A stretch of 64,000 bases of DNA from contig NC_003552.1 of NCBI RefSeq assembly GCF_000007345.1, positions 1,798,001 through 1,862,000 on the forward strand, given 5' to 3'. The notes below the pieces were generated by a model that saw only the letters and a list, made by a program, of their open reading frames with translations, ran no database searches and had not been told where the DNA came from. Numbering within the stretch: position 1 is the first letter of the stretch; each line of letters begins with the position of its first letter. Positions 46,186 to 54,633 of the stretch are shown here, piece after piece. This stretch comes from Methanosarcina acetivorans C2A (lineage in GTDB: Archaea; Halobacteriota; Methanosarcinia; Methanosarcinales; Methanosarcinaceae). Position numbers and translations under genes: made by a program.

Positions 46186-47138
46186 AACCAAGTCTCGATG
46201 AAAGGGCAAGGGTGCATGAAGACGTCGATGCCACAGATTTGCTTAAGAACTTCGAATTCAAGGACTTTGAAGAGGAACCGGGGATATCCCGGAAAATGAA
46301 TTACCTTGCACTATTCAACTTGCAGGCAAAAGCCAAGATGACCGACGCGATCAATGATAGCTCCTTTTTTGCATTTCTGGGAGACAGAGGAACCGGCAAA
46401 AGTACCATGTCGATCTGTCAAGCATTCGCAATAGATCCAGACTTCGACCCGGCCAATGTCTGTTTCTCGTTCGAAGAGCTGAAGGAAATTATAACCAACA
46501 AAAGAAAAGTTCCCGCAGTCTGGGAAGAAGCGGGAGTAGGGGCATATTCCAGGGATTTCATGAACCAGGTAAACAAAGATCTGAATAAATTTTTTCAGGT
46601 ATTCAGGTATCGCAGGATAGCTGTTATCGCAAACTTTCAACACCTTTCACTTTTAGACAATCACACCCGGCTGCAACTCGACGTTGCTTTTTGGAACATG
46701 TCGAAAGTTTACCATACTCCAGATGGTAAGCCGTACGCCCGAAAGTTTACCATGCCGTATAAGGTATTGAAAACCCCGTTCACTGATCCCATAGTTAAGC
46801 CATATAAGGTCTATGGTAAAGGTCCGAATATGGAAGAAATAGGAATCATTCTATTACCGATAGAAAAGGACATGCTTGAAATGTACGGTGTAAGCAACGC
46901 ATTCATGCATGAATACCAAAAACGTAAACACGAATTCTTCACAGAAATGCTTGATAAGGAAGATGAACCCAAACCCAACCCAAGGCAGGCAAAGGTAATT
47001 GAAAGGCAGTTGGAAGCCTTCAGGACCGTAGCACATAATTTAATTCTCAAACATGGCATGTCCAAACGCCAGGTTGCAGAATTCATGGAAATTCCAAGGA
47101 CAACACTCAATGATTGGGGTATCTTCAATTCTGATTAA
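46182..47138 (+). CDS. Zot/FtsK-like P-loop ATPase with C-terminal HTH
   Basis: The 318-residue protein has Walker A GDRGTGKST (67-75) and a Walker B-like AVWEEAG (112-118), in the compact fold of Zot-type and FtsK/HerA-type packaging or DNA-transfer ATPases. A C-terminal helix-turn-helix follows (MSKRQVAEFMEIPRTTLNDW, about 290-310). It could package or transfer the element's DNA; the fusion to an HTH suggests direct DNA recognition. It is the last gene of a three-gene coupled set and is followed by a terminator. I do not recognise a close relative. Confidence 0.65.
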   Translation: MKPSLDERARVHEDVDATDLLKNFEFKDFEEEPGISRKMNYLALFNLQAKAKMTDAINDSSFFAFLGDRGTGKSTMSICQAFAIDPDFDPANVCFSFEELKEIITNKRKVPAVWEEAGVGAYSRDFMNQVNKDLNKFFQVFRYRRIAVIANFQHLSLLDNHTRLQLDVAFWNMSKVYHTPDGKPYARKFTMPYKVLKTPFTDPIVKPYKVYGKGPNMEEIGIILLPIEKDMLEMYGVSNAFMHEYQKRKHEFFTEMLDKEDEPKPNPRQAKVIERQLEAFRTVAHNLILKHGMSKRQVAEFMEIPRTTLNDWGIFNSD

Positions 47139-47242
47139 ATGGTCATGACGGGCGACGGCAAAAATATGTTAGTAATAGTGCAAACAACAAACCAACAACA
47201 ACCAGCCTTTCACATCACTTGCTAAATTGCCGTATTCCGTCA

Positions 47243-47275
47243 ACCGGAAAACCTCTTCCGGTCAACGCTCTTTTT
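47243..47275 (+). terminator. Hairpin terminator after the ATPase gene
   Basis: ACCGGAA-AACCTC-TTCCGGT (47243-47262) is followed by CTCTTTTT, a classic hairpin plus T-run. Confidence 0.65.
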
Positions 47276-47297
47276 GACATAATATTTTTTAACAGTT

Positions 47298-47471
47298 TTA
47301 ATCGATATCTAATTTAGTTTAAACATGTGATGTAAATAAACAATGGACTTGTAATGTAAAAAAAGCCCACGAAACGAAGACCTGCTAAAAAAATAAGCCC
47401 TTGTAAAATATTTAAGGTAGATTATATAGTTTTTCACCACTATCAAACTTAATCGATATCGAATTTGGTTT
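47298..47471. repeat. Direct repeat of TTAATCGATATC... (two copies)
   Basis: TTAATCGATATCTAATTTAG at 47298 recurs with two changes at 47449. Each copy contains the palindrome ATCGAT. They flank about 130 bases of AT-rich DNA near the right side of the element. Confidence 0.55.
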
Positions 47472-47507
47472 TTTTGTGTGTATGAATTCATATTAACGTG
47501 TTTAATG

Positions 47508-47639
47508 CTATCGTTTTTTTGGTGGTTTGTTTACTGCCTTTGCCGTTTTACCGATTCCGCACATTTTCCTGCGTTTGCTGCCTAATCTTCTGTTGATATC
47601 CCATGATTGACGCATAAAGAGAATTTGGTCTAATTCCAT
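47508..47639 (-). CDS. Small basic protein (43 aa)
   Basis: The frame reads MELDQILFMRQSWDINRRLG and ends KPPKKR, with about one-third Lys/Arg. GGGGAAAAGG lies directly before the ATG at 47639, a strong ribosome site. Likely nucleic-acid binding; family unknown. 47640-47920 shows nothing else. Confidence 0.5.
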   Translation of the reverse strand: MELDQILFMRQSWDINRRLGSKRRKMCGIGKTAKAVNKPPKKR

Positions 47640-47921
47640 TTTGCCTTTTCCCCTATGTAGATTTGGAGTAAAATACCGATATTGAAATTATCCATGTATT
47701 TTAACAGGATTGTGGCTAGATTCCGCCAAGGCTCATATAACAGCTCATCACTCTTTGGTTGGTATAGGTAGAAGTTAGAATGGCGTATACGAATTTAAAA
47801 AAAGAATTAGATAAAAATAAATTAAATAATTAAAAGTCAAACAGACCAGTTGCTCCGACATTGGACACCATATACAAATTTAAAAAATGTAATCATCTTC
47901 ATTACAAAAAATAAGACTTGT

Positions 47922-47930
47922 AAATATATA
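47922..47930 (+). promoter_or_regulatory. TATA box for a candidate non-coding RNA
   Basis: AAATATATA lies about 33 bases (centre to start) before a long stem that has no open frame, so transcription would begin close to the base of that stem. Confidence 0.4.
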
Positions 47931-47958
47931 GTTTAGTTTAGCATCACGTTGTCTAGTA

Positions 47959-48030
47959 TGAATATGGTCCCATCATCAATTTTAGAGACTTTTGAAATGG
48001 TTCCTTTCGCGTGAAAGGGGGCCATATTCA
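47959..48030 (+). ncRNA. Candidate structured RNA with closing stem and inner hairpin
   Basis: TGAATATGG (47959-47967) pairs exactly with CCATATTCA (48022-48030), extendable by TCC against GGG. Inside are CCTTTC-GCGT-GAAAGG (48003-48018) and a weaker AT-rich arm, together a three-way junction of about 72 bases. It lies just beyond the stop of the minus-strand winged-helix gene, so it may instead be that gene's 3' element. No T-run follows. Confidence 0.4.
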
Positions 48031-48034
48031 TTTC

Positions 48035-48298
48035 TTATGGTAAATGGTAATACCTTCTGGTTTCCGTGTCAAGTCTGTCGAATTTTAACTTGCCCTGTCT
48101 TTTCAATCGTTTCAATGCATTACTCACCTGGTTGTTCTCAAGGTCCACTCTTTTCGCAATATCGGTAAATGACAATCTTTCGCCCTTTTTAAAACATTTT
48201 TCTACTTGTTTTGCATTTGATTTAGCTACCCCCTTTATATCATCCATTCTCTCTTGGAATTCTTCCATTTTGTGTTTTATATCATCATGTGTCTGCAT
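48035..48298 (-). CDS. Winged-helix transcription regulator
   Basis: The 87-residue protein has an N-terminal coiled helix (DDIKHKMEEFQERMDDIKG), then a winged helix (LSFTDIAKRVDLENNQVSNALKRLKRQGKL) and a wing ending RRYYHLP. It resembles small MarR/ArsR-like regulators of mobile elements. It lies 102 bases downstream of the Pycsar-like cassette on the same strand and could regulate that cassette or the element. Confidence 0.7.
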   Translation of the reverse strand: MQTHDDIKHKMEEFQERMDDIKGVAKSNAKQVEKCFKKGERLSFTDIAKRVDLENNQVSNALKRLKRQGKLKFDRLDTETRRYYHLP

Positions 48299-48400
48299 GA
48301 GAGGTTTCTGATAGAAATTGAAGAATGCAATTGCCTGAGCAGATAAACCGTTTACTCTCTAATACTAAAAAGGGAAAAGATTGGATATTTGGGAAGGTGT

Positions 48401-48946
48401 TTAGTCATGAAACATAAATGATATTACTTTTTTTAAGATGAAAATAGCAAGAGAGATAACACTAAACACAGGACTAAGGAAGGCTGAAATTGTTAACCAA
48501 AGTGCTATTTTGAAAAAAGAATATTTTCGCGTTGCAATTTTCGAATTTGATATAATTTGTTCTGCGTAATCAAGATCTATCGGTCGATATTGCTCTTCTC
48601 TTATTTGACATGAATCGAATAGTTTAGATAGATACTCTTTTTCATTACAATTAACTATGTCCCCAAAAAATAGCAGATTTTCGCTTTTTTCAATTGAATT
48701 ATGTGAACATTGGACTTGGGGCCAAAAAGAAAATAAAGCAAAGGAGAGAGACAACAAATTAAACAGTATGAATGAATAAGAATAATAAATTAAGCATTGA
48801 TTTAACGATAAATTTTCCGTTGTTAAAATCGAAACCATGCCAAAAATTGCAGCTGCATTTAGTGCTATTAACGCCGCATTTTTTGCCTCAGCAAATTTTA
48901 ACCATTCGTTTATATTTAATAAAATATCATACAGATTTTTATCCAT
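48401..48946 (-). CDS. Pycsar-type membrane effector (DUF5706/PycTM-like)
   Basis: The 181-residue protein begins with a helix, INEWLKFAEAKNAALIALNA, matching the W...AE/D.KA pattern at the start of DUF5706/PycTM effectors. Three membrane segments (about 25-43, 50-75 and 146-175) surround a soluble loop. In Pycsar systems the effector binds cCMP or cUMP and damages the membrane of infected cells. It begins 11 bases after the nucleotide cyclase gene, the arrangement of known Pycsar pairs. The family call rests on pattern and context, so a profile search is needed to settle it. Confidence 0.72.
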   Translation of the reverse strand: MDKNLYDILLNINEWLKFAEAKNAALIALNAAAIFGMVSILTTENLSLNQCLIYYSYSFILFNLLSLSFALFSFWPQVQCSHNSIEKSENLLFFGDIVNCNEKEYLSKLFDSCQIREEQYRPIDLDYAEQIISNSKIATRKYSFFKIALWLTISAFLSPVFSVISLAIFILKKVISFMFHD

Positions 48947-48957
48947 TTAAAGCCTTC

Positions 48958-49947
48958 TTAATTGATTTCATCAACTATTGTAAATCTAATATTTCCTCCA
49001 TAAATGCCTCCATCATATCCTGGAATCGTTAATTTTACTTTCTTCCACATTTCTTCTTTTAGAGACTGATCGTCGGGACAATCTTTTTTGAATCCTTGAT
49101 ATACTTCATCAGTAATTAATATTGGAGGAATAGAAACTGGATTGGATTCAGTGACTTCGTAAAAATATTTGAAGTATTCATTTTTATAATTTAGAGTAGG
49201 CGAGTATGTTATCTCCAAATGATTCAGAAATTCTGAATAAGAGATTTCTGTCCAATTCCATTTATTTGTTAGTGGATAGTGAAGACCCACACGAACTTTA
49301 TTTTTTGAGGAGACTGTGCTCTTGTTTGCATTATCAGTTAATTTAGAGGCAATGTTAGCTGGTTTACCTAACCAAACTAATGATTTGTAAAATTGATTTT
49401 CATTGCCTTGTTTAATAGTTCCTGTCTTGACTACAAGCATACTTCCAAAGTCAATTCCAATTCCACAAACAATATCATTATTTTTGAAATTTTTGTTGAT
49501 TATATACTCAGCAACCGTATTTAGCAGTACAGCAGTATCAATGGCGTTTTTGAAACAATTATTTCTATCAAAAACAACCATTATTCTATCTCCAATAATA
49601 TTTCTAACATAACCACCATGATATTCAGCGCATTTAATCATGTTTCTTACAAAAACTGTATAAAGTTTTGCTAACGTTTTTGGCCGATGTTTCAAATTTA
49701 ATTCGGTGGATTTTCGGATATCTATGTAAAGTACACAAGTTTCTATAGTCTTACATTTCTTACATTTGCTATCTAAGTTTTCATAAGTGATATTTGTATC
49801 ATCAACATTTGGAACATATTCAGTAGTATTTATTTCAATATCAAAATCAGATGAGACAATATCTTTTGTTTCATCACTTATTTTTTGGAGAAAATCTTTG
49901 GGATTCAGGAATAGACACCACAGGTAATTAATAGGACTCCTATACAT
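48958..49947 (-). CDS. Class III nucleotide cyclase, probable Pycsar pyrimidine cyclase (PycC-like)
   Basis: The 329-residue soluble protein has the class III cyclase core: YIDIRKST with metal Asp76, a helix, NIIGDRIMVVF with second metal Asp120, and the GIGIDFGSM and WLGKPANIASKL segments. Both metal ligands are present, so catalysis is plausible. A CxxC (Cys62, Cys65) lies just before the core. Pycsar cyclases make cCMP or cUMP on phage infection to switch on a membrane effector; the next gene fits that effector. Which nucleotide it uses cannot be read here. There is no membrane domain and no clear ribosome site before the ATG. Confidence 0.8.
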   Translation of the reverse strand: MYRSPINYLWCLFLNPKDFLQKISDETKDIVSSDFDIEINTTEYVPNVDDTNITYENLDSKCKKCKTIETCVLYIDIRKSTELNLKHRPKTLAKLYTVFVRNMIKCAEYHGGYVRNIIGDRIMVVFDRNNCFKNAIDTAVLLNTVAEYIINKNFKNNDIVCGIGIDFGSMLVVKTGTIKQGNENQFYKSLVWLGKPANIASKLTDNANKSTVSSKNKVRVGLHYPLTNKWNWTEISYSEFLNHLEITYSPTLNYKNEYFKYFYEVTESNPVSIPPILITDEVYQGFKKDCPDDQSLKEEMWKKVKLTIPGYDGGIYGGNIRFTIVDEIN

Positions 49948-50534
49948 GGAAAATCTTATTTTAAAGTTTCGTTTTTGCTAAGGAACAGTAAACAATTGCT
50001 GCATTAAATAAGAATTCCGTTTTTTACGCTTACGTGTCTGCGGGTTTTAGGGTGATAGATTAGTTTTTTGAACTGCCATTAACCTAGACCTAATCCCAGA
50101 AACCAAGTTTTCCCAGGCTTTAACTCTCTCTAAAACATGACTGTTTAGGGTGAAAGGCGAAGTTTGGGGTGTATCCCCTATAAAACGTAAACGCGGTGGG
50201 TTTACTGGTGTCTTTGCTCTCATCGGTTCTACAGGTTCGAATCCAGCCTCTCGCACTAAATTGTTGGGATATAGGTAACTCAAATTTTTTGTACGCAACA
50301 GCAAAATAGTACCAGTACTCTTTTTGGAAGTTCCCCTACTCAAAATTTACCTAATTTTATCGTTGTTAATAAATTCAATGCTTCCAAATGATTCCGATTT
50401 TGGAGTCGAAATTCAATGGATGTATGTTCTTAGTTATAGGCTCCAGAATTCTGCGATGCCCTCTCGTTCCTGTTTGAGAATAGTCAAACATCATATCTTA
50501 CATAAAATTTTAAGTGTTAACAAGTAATTATACA
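49948..50534. other. Intergenic stretch with no convincing gene
   Basis: It includes a minus-strand frame (50047-50343) whose peptide LVREAGFEP looks like the artefact often seen opposite tRNA-like DNA; no complete tRNA fold could be drawn. Part of it (about 50095-50140) resembles 54040-54085. Possibly the 5' remains of the recombinase pseudogene that follows. Confidence 0.3.
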
Positions 50535-50538
50535 ATGT

Positions 50539-51091
50539 ATGGAACCTATTTTTGTAAATGGATCTCGTATTCTTGGTCCATTTGAATATGACACATATGT
50601 ATCTGAAATAAAAAACCTTATCTCAAAACAATATTTGAACTTTGTTTTTGGACAGGAATGAGATATGTAGAAGTTTAAAGATTGCATAATAATCCCGATT
50701 GGTGGATGAAAGTTCGCAAAACAATACATCTTCCAGAAGAAGCACAACAAAAACAAAAAAGGAAACAACTTGAAAGATATATACCCATTTCACCACGAAT
50801 TGAAAGTAGTCTTCCTTACTTTTTTAGCAATCAAAAGCCACCCACTCCTCAGACATGGAATGAAAACATAAGACGCTGGGCTGAAAAATCTGGCTTTGAT
50901 CAAGTGGTTTTAGTGCAAAAACTACTCGAAAAAGTATAGAGTCATGGATGGTGGCTGTAGATATACCTATTACTAAGGTTTGTTTAATGCAAGGCCACGA
51001 CAACATTACAGCTATTAACCATTATCTTGGGTTGGCATTTACATCTGAAGAAAAAGAGGAGATAAAAAGAAGATTGGTAGGGTGGATTTAA
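50539..51091 (+). pseudogene. Second tyrosine recombinase, decayed
   Basis: In shifting plus frames the DNA encodes MEPIFVNGSRILGPFEYDTY, WTGMRYVEV (first catalytic Arg), WNENIRRWAEKSG, AKTTRKSIESWMVAVDI (HxxR box, with Lys where His is expected) and GHDNITAINHYL (His and Tyr nucleophile), ending KRRLVGWI. Frameshifts near 50640 and 50900 and a stop after YVEV break it. It belongs to a different archaeal integrase lineage from the one at 39486, so an earlier element also used this region. Confidence 0.75.
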
Positions 51092-51118
51092 TCCATTCTC
51101 AATACATTTCTGTTGGGC

Positions 51119-51220
51119 ATGCTGGAGAATGCAAAAGCCCAGGGGCTGCCCATCTGCGAGGAGATGATGGGCGAGGGAAACGGGAACGGACCGTTAGAAG
51201 CAGACACGAACAATTGTTAA
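51119..51220 (+). other. Short GC-rich coding-like stretch
   Basis: The 33-codon frame (MLENAKAQGLPICEEMMGEG ...) is far richer in G and C than its surroundings and contains a GCCCATC...GATGGGC hairpin (about 51147-51172). It looks like a fragment of a foreign or core gene moved here, but I cannot identify it. Confidence 0.25.
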
Positions 51221-51317
51221 TAATTTATATACAGTGTGTCCTATTGTTTGTATGTTGGGTTGAAAGCCGGCCAAATACACCAGAAAGTATCGGCAACGCA
51301 GTCGTAGTTACCGCTTT

Positions 51318-51392
51318 CTACGACAGAGCGAATTTAAACGCTTTCTGCAATTGTCTACGACGCAGAGCGACTTAAAAGCTTTCTACAATTGC
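51318..51392 (+). repeat. Two tandem 37-38 bp imperfect repeats
   Basis: CTACGACAGAGCGAATTTAA and the following CGCTTTCTGCAATTG recur in tandem with a few changes. The rest of 51221-51686 has no convincing gene. Confidence 0.6.
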
Positions 51393-51686
51393 ACGCGGTA
51401 CGACATACTGTATGGGAAAGGGTAATACTATACTTTATGTAAATATGAAGGCGAAAGCGGAAAAGGAGGTTACCTAAATGTCTGACAAACAATGAAATAA
51501 AGGTAGGTGACCGAGATATACATAATTGCGAAATGCAAACCTGAAGAACTTCTGGCGTTCTTTGGGGTTGTGACCTTATTGATAAAAGTCATCTGGTCAT
51601 AACTGATATGGCTTTCGGCCCAACCCTCTTTATATCTTATTAAACAAAATAAATTAATCAAATATTAATTAAAAATAATGCTCAGC

Positions 51687-51846
51687 AGGCTGTCTCAAAA
51701 CTCAAACCATTTCTACAATTGGATAATGAGCAACGTTGAATTTAAAAACAAGACCACCTAAATTAGAGAAATTTATACATGAATTAACCTTGTAGTAGAA
51801 AAATTTGACACAATTGTAGAATTAACTTTAGTTTTGAGACAGCCTG
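51687..51846. mobile_element. MITE with 17-bp inverted ends
   Basis: CAGGCTGTCTCAAAACT at the left is matched exactly by AGTTTTGAGACAGCCTG at the right, and the similarity weakly continues inwards. TCAG flanks both sides (51683-51686 and 51847-51850) as a 4-bp target duplication. The 160 bp hold no gene, so it must have moved with a transposase from elsewhere, probably an IS with GAGACAGCCTG ends. Confidence 0.8.
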
Positions 51847-51936
51847 TCAGTAAAAGTTTTGATATTTTTCCGTTAGATCGTTTTAGGCCAGCTATTCGAA
51901 AACGCTAAAGTGTTTTATTTTTCAAAGGTTTATACA

Positions 51937-52524
51937 TTAGTTTTTAAACAAATCTTTAAATCTATTTAAATAACTTTTAAAAGCTCCATTGTCTATCGAA
52001 TACAATTCTCTCTCATCTTCTTCGATATATTCATTTGTTTTAACTAATATCTCTTTAAAACTGTCATTTAACTCTTTAATTATAAGACCTGCTTCTTCTT
52101 CAGACCAGCGATTTTCCGGGTTTGTCAATTCACTTACTTCTTTTGCCCAGTCATCAAATAACTTTTTTAAATCTGGAGGTGCCATATATAAGTACGATTT
52201 TACATTCCCTAGCTTAAGATCCGGATGGAAACATTTTATTATTTCAGGATTTTTATTCTCACCAATCTGGAATAAAGTATTATTTTCACACCCTGTCTTC
52301 CTGTAATTAAGGTCAAATTTTGAACTAAAAACATCTGTTAAAGGGGAGTATAAGTAGTCACGTCTTTTTTGGAGATACTGGTACCGACGCTCCATTTTTG
52401 ATTCAGCTGATAATTTATAAGTTAAAATTATATATAAAGCAGTAACCACCACTAACAGTAGATTATCATACTCATTGATAAACGTAAATATATCGTTTAA
52501 AAATGCAATTATTTGAAAACTCAT
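51937..52524 (-). CDS. Hypothetical protein with one N-terminal membrane helix
   Basis: The 195-residue protein has a membrane helix (LLLVVVTALYIILTYKL, about 22-38) followed by a basic stretch (ERRYQYLQKRRDYLYSPL) and a soluble helical domain. The pattern of a short membrane anchor with a helical cytoplasmic part is common among uncharacterised defence-island and effector proteins, but I do not recognise the family. The ATG has no obvious ribosome site; a TATA-like run (AAATATATAAATTA) lies just upstream, so the message may be leaderless. Confidence 0.6.
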   Translation of the reverse strand: MSFQIIAFLNDIFTFINEYDNLLLVVVTALYIILTYKLSAESKMERRYQYLQKRRDYLYSPLTDVFSSKFDLNYRKTGCENNTLFQIGENKNPEIIKCFHPDLKLGNVKSYLYMAPPDLKKLFDDWAKEVSELTNPENRWSEEEAGLIIKELNDSFKEILVKTNEYIEEDERELYSIDNGAFKSYLNRFKDLFKN

Positions 52525-52850
52525 GATGAGTAAGTTAAGTTTAAATATATAAATTAAATCTTTTCGTTTAAAGTGGGCATCTAAGTGATATCCTGAAAAT
52601 CCAGAGCATTTAAAGCATGGTAATTACAGGTTACAGTAAACAGTTATATATCAGACACAGTCACCTGTCGCCGAATTCTACAAATGTATGGAAAAAGTCA
52701 GATAAAATATAATTTTTCCACTGGGAAACGAATCAGGCTTCAGTGAGATGTATAACGTTACACATCTTTATCTATATTCCAGGGCAATGTCAGGAACTTC
52801 TATTTAAATTAATATGTGTATTATAACCACATCATACGCATTAAAGTGAA

Positions 52851-52946
52851 TCCTTTTCCCCCGCCACACCCCTGAGCCTCGCATCAGACCGCAAAATGGT
52901 TATCTAGCGCCTGAGCGGGGTGTCAAGGCGAGGTGGGGGGTAAGGA
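52851..52946 (+). ncRNA. Candidate GC-rich structured RNA
   Basis: In very AT-rich surroundings, TCCTT-TT-CCCCC-GCC-ACACCCC (52851-52872) pairs stepwise with GGGGTGT (52917-52923), GGC (52927-52929), GGGGG (about 52935-52939) and AAGGA (52942-52946). The interior can form a small ACC-GCAAAAT-GGT hairpin. A weak TATA (TTATAA, about 52821) is about 27 bases before the stem. A T-run follows at about 52980. No open frame fits. It could also be the recombination site of a mobile element. Confidence 0.45.
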
Positions 52947-53087
52947 TGAGCGCACCTGTCACCTATTAAAAAACACATTTTTCCCGCTATTTTTATACGC
53001 TAGATTCAAAATTTCTGTGCTCGAGAAACCTGTATAAATTCGATAAATGTTTATATATTCGATTAGTTCGAGATTGCTGGTGATTTT

Positions 53088-53807
53088 TTGAGTGGCGTTC
53101 TAACTGTTAAAAATTTTATTTTACTTATGCTTATATTGGTATGTAGTCTTGCAATGAACGAGGCCGGGGTCGAGATAAATGACTCTCATATTTTAAAAGG
53201 GGTTGTGCCTATCTTAATTACCTTCGTTTTTAACGATTACATAACAAAATATAATGAGTTAAAAGATCAAAAACAAATACTTATAAATAATTTACATTCT
53301 TTTGTAAAAAGTGGAGACACAACTGAGATATTAAAATGGATATCGGCGCCTCAATATTTTGATTTATATGATTTTATAGCCCTTGAAGATCCGAATGACA
53401 TTTATAAAAAATCATCTTCATTCTTAAGTACAATTCATTTTGAAAATGATAAGCCAATCAACTTTAAAAATGAACCAATTACCATAGGGGACTACATTCA
53501 CCATAAGTACAAAGATCTAATTACCAGGCTGCATAAATTGACAGAACCAATAGAGAAAATTGACGTTGAAATTAAAAATTTATTTAAGATTAATAATAAC
53601 CATTTGACATGTGGAGTATTCGCAATTGTGCTTTCGGTGTTGATCCTTTTCTTAGAATCTATAACATGGTCTGAGAATGAATATAGTTATTTGTTTATCA
53701 AATTGGCTGACTTTTGGTTTCAAATAAAACTACCTTTTATTGGATTTATTTTATTTTTAGTGGTTTTATATTTAGAGGGTTTTGTCAAATCTTTTCTTGA
53801 CAAATGA
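53088..53807 (+). CDS. Hypothetical membrane protein
   Basis: The 239-residue protein has two N-terminal hydrophobic segments (about 8-23 and 36-50), a soluble middle part with charged helices (about 50-165) and two C-terminal helices (about 172-190 and 212-232). It starts at TTG with GGTGAT just before it. No family is recognised. It lies next to the GC-rich structured element in the accessory region and could belong to a small defence or toxin unit, but nothing in the sequence proves that. Confidence 0.55.
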   Translation: MSGVLTVKNFILLMLILVCSLAMNEAGVEINDSHILKGVVPILITFVFNDYITKYNELKDQKQILINNLHSFVKSGDTTEILKWISAPQYFDLYDFIALEDPNDIYKKSSSFLSTIHFENDKPINFKNEPITIGDYIHHKYKDLITRLHKLTEPIEKIDVEIKNLFKINNNHLTCGVFAIVLSVLILFLESITWSENEYSYLFIKLADFWFQIKLPFIGFILFLVVLYLEGFVKSFLDK

Positions 53808-54190
53808 GAATATTTCTTCTCTCTTCAAATCTTACTAAAGGTACCACCAAGATTTCTTATATGATTTCCGCCAAAAGTTTTGTGTTTAACTTGCTGTTTT
53901 CTTGGATTAAGCTCTGGATGTGAACAGCCTGCTTCTGTGTAACTTCATTAAGCTGGTCTATTTATTTGTTCTTTGCAGGCATGTGCTCATAAAATGCCTA
54001 TAAATAAACCCATTTTGAAAATTAGCTTGACACCCCAAAACCAAGTTTCCTCAAGCTTAACCTCTCAATTTTGAACCATCTACCTTAATTTACTAAGAGA
54101 TGTAAAATTAATTACATTTCTTCAACCCTTTTACTGCCTCTACTTAAGCTGTTTTACTATTTTACTGTAAATTTTGCATCCATTTTACGA

Positions 54191-54281
54191 TTTCTCTTGA
54201 TACCGTTTTACTATTTAACAGTAAAATTTTCAATTTCTCTTGATGCTGTTTTCACTAGTTTACAGTAAAAATATGTATACT
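54191..54281. repeat. Tandem 43-bp repeats with TTTACAGTAAA palindromes
   Basis: TTTCTCTTGATACCGTTTTA at 54191 recurs at 54234, each copy ending in a TTAACAGTAAAA or TTTACAGTAAAA block; a related TTTTACTGTAAA lies just upstream. The repeats stand between convergent genes. The remainder of 53808-54633 has no gene, apart from slight similarity of 54040-54085 to 50095-50140. Confidence 0.5.
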
Positions 54282-54633
54282 TTTTACTGAAAAATGTAAA
54301 CTTTTACCATTTTCCTTTTTCTTCAATGATTTATTAGAAATGAATTTATAAAATGTGAGACTTTTATTATTACTTCAATATCCTGTGTAAAGCCAGATGA
54401 AATAAAGATGATTCTGACTAAGGAATGGTTGAAATTTGACTTCAAGTTTTCACTTTGATAATGGCCCTATAATTGCACTTCCCAATATCATTAATGGTAA
54501 AACGGTGCCATAAGAGATTGTAACGTGAATTTGATATATAAATTTCTGATAAAGATGAGTTGAAGTAAATATATTGTCAAATGACCAAGTGTCAGCATGG
54601 GAGGAAAGTTGAGTGAAGAAAACAAAAATAAAG

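Noticed and set aside
47309-47491. Minus-strand 60-codon frame
   Set aside because: It crosses AT-rich DNA and the direct repeats, with biased residues and no ribosome site.
50221-50260. GGTTCGAATCC resembling a tRNA T-arm
   Set aside because: The flanking bases do not pair into a T-stem and no acceptor, D or anticodon stems could be drawn, so no tRNA is called.
50047-50343. Minus-strand 98-codon frame with LVREAGFEP
   Set aside because: This phrase typically arises opposite tRNA-like DNA. No ribosome site is seen and no protein family matches, so I treat it as non-coding.
51082-51375. Plus-strand 97-codon frame after the recombinase remnant
   Set aside because: It runs through the tandem repeats and out of frame with the coding-like GC-rich stretch at 51119; no domain is visible.
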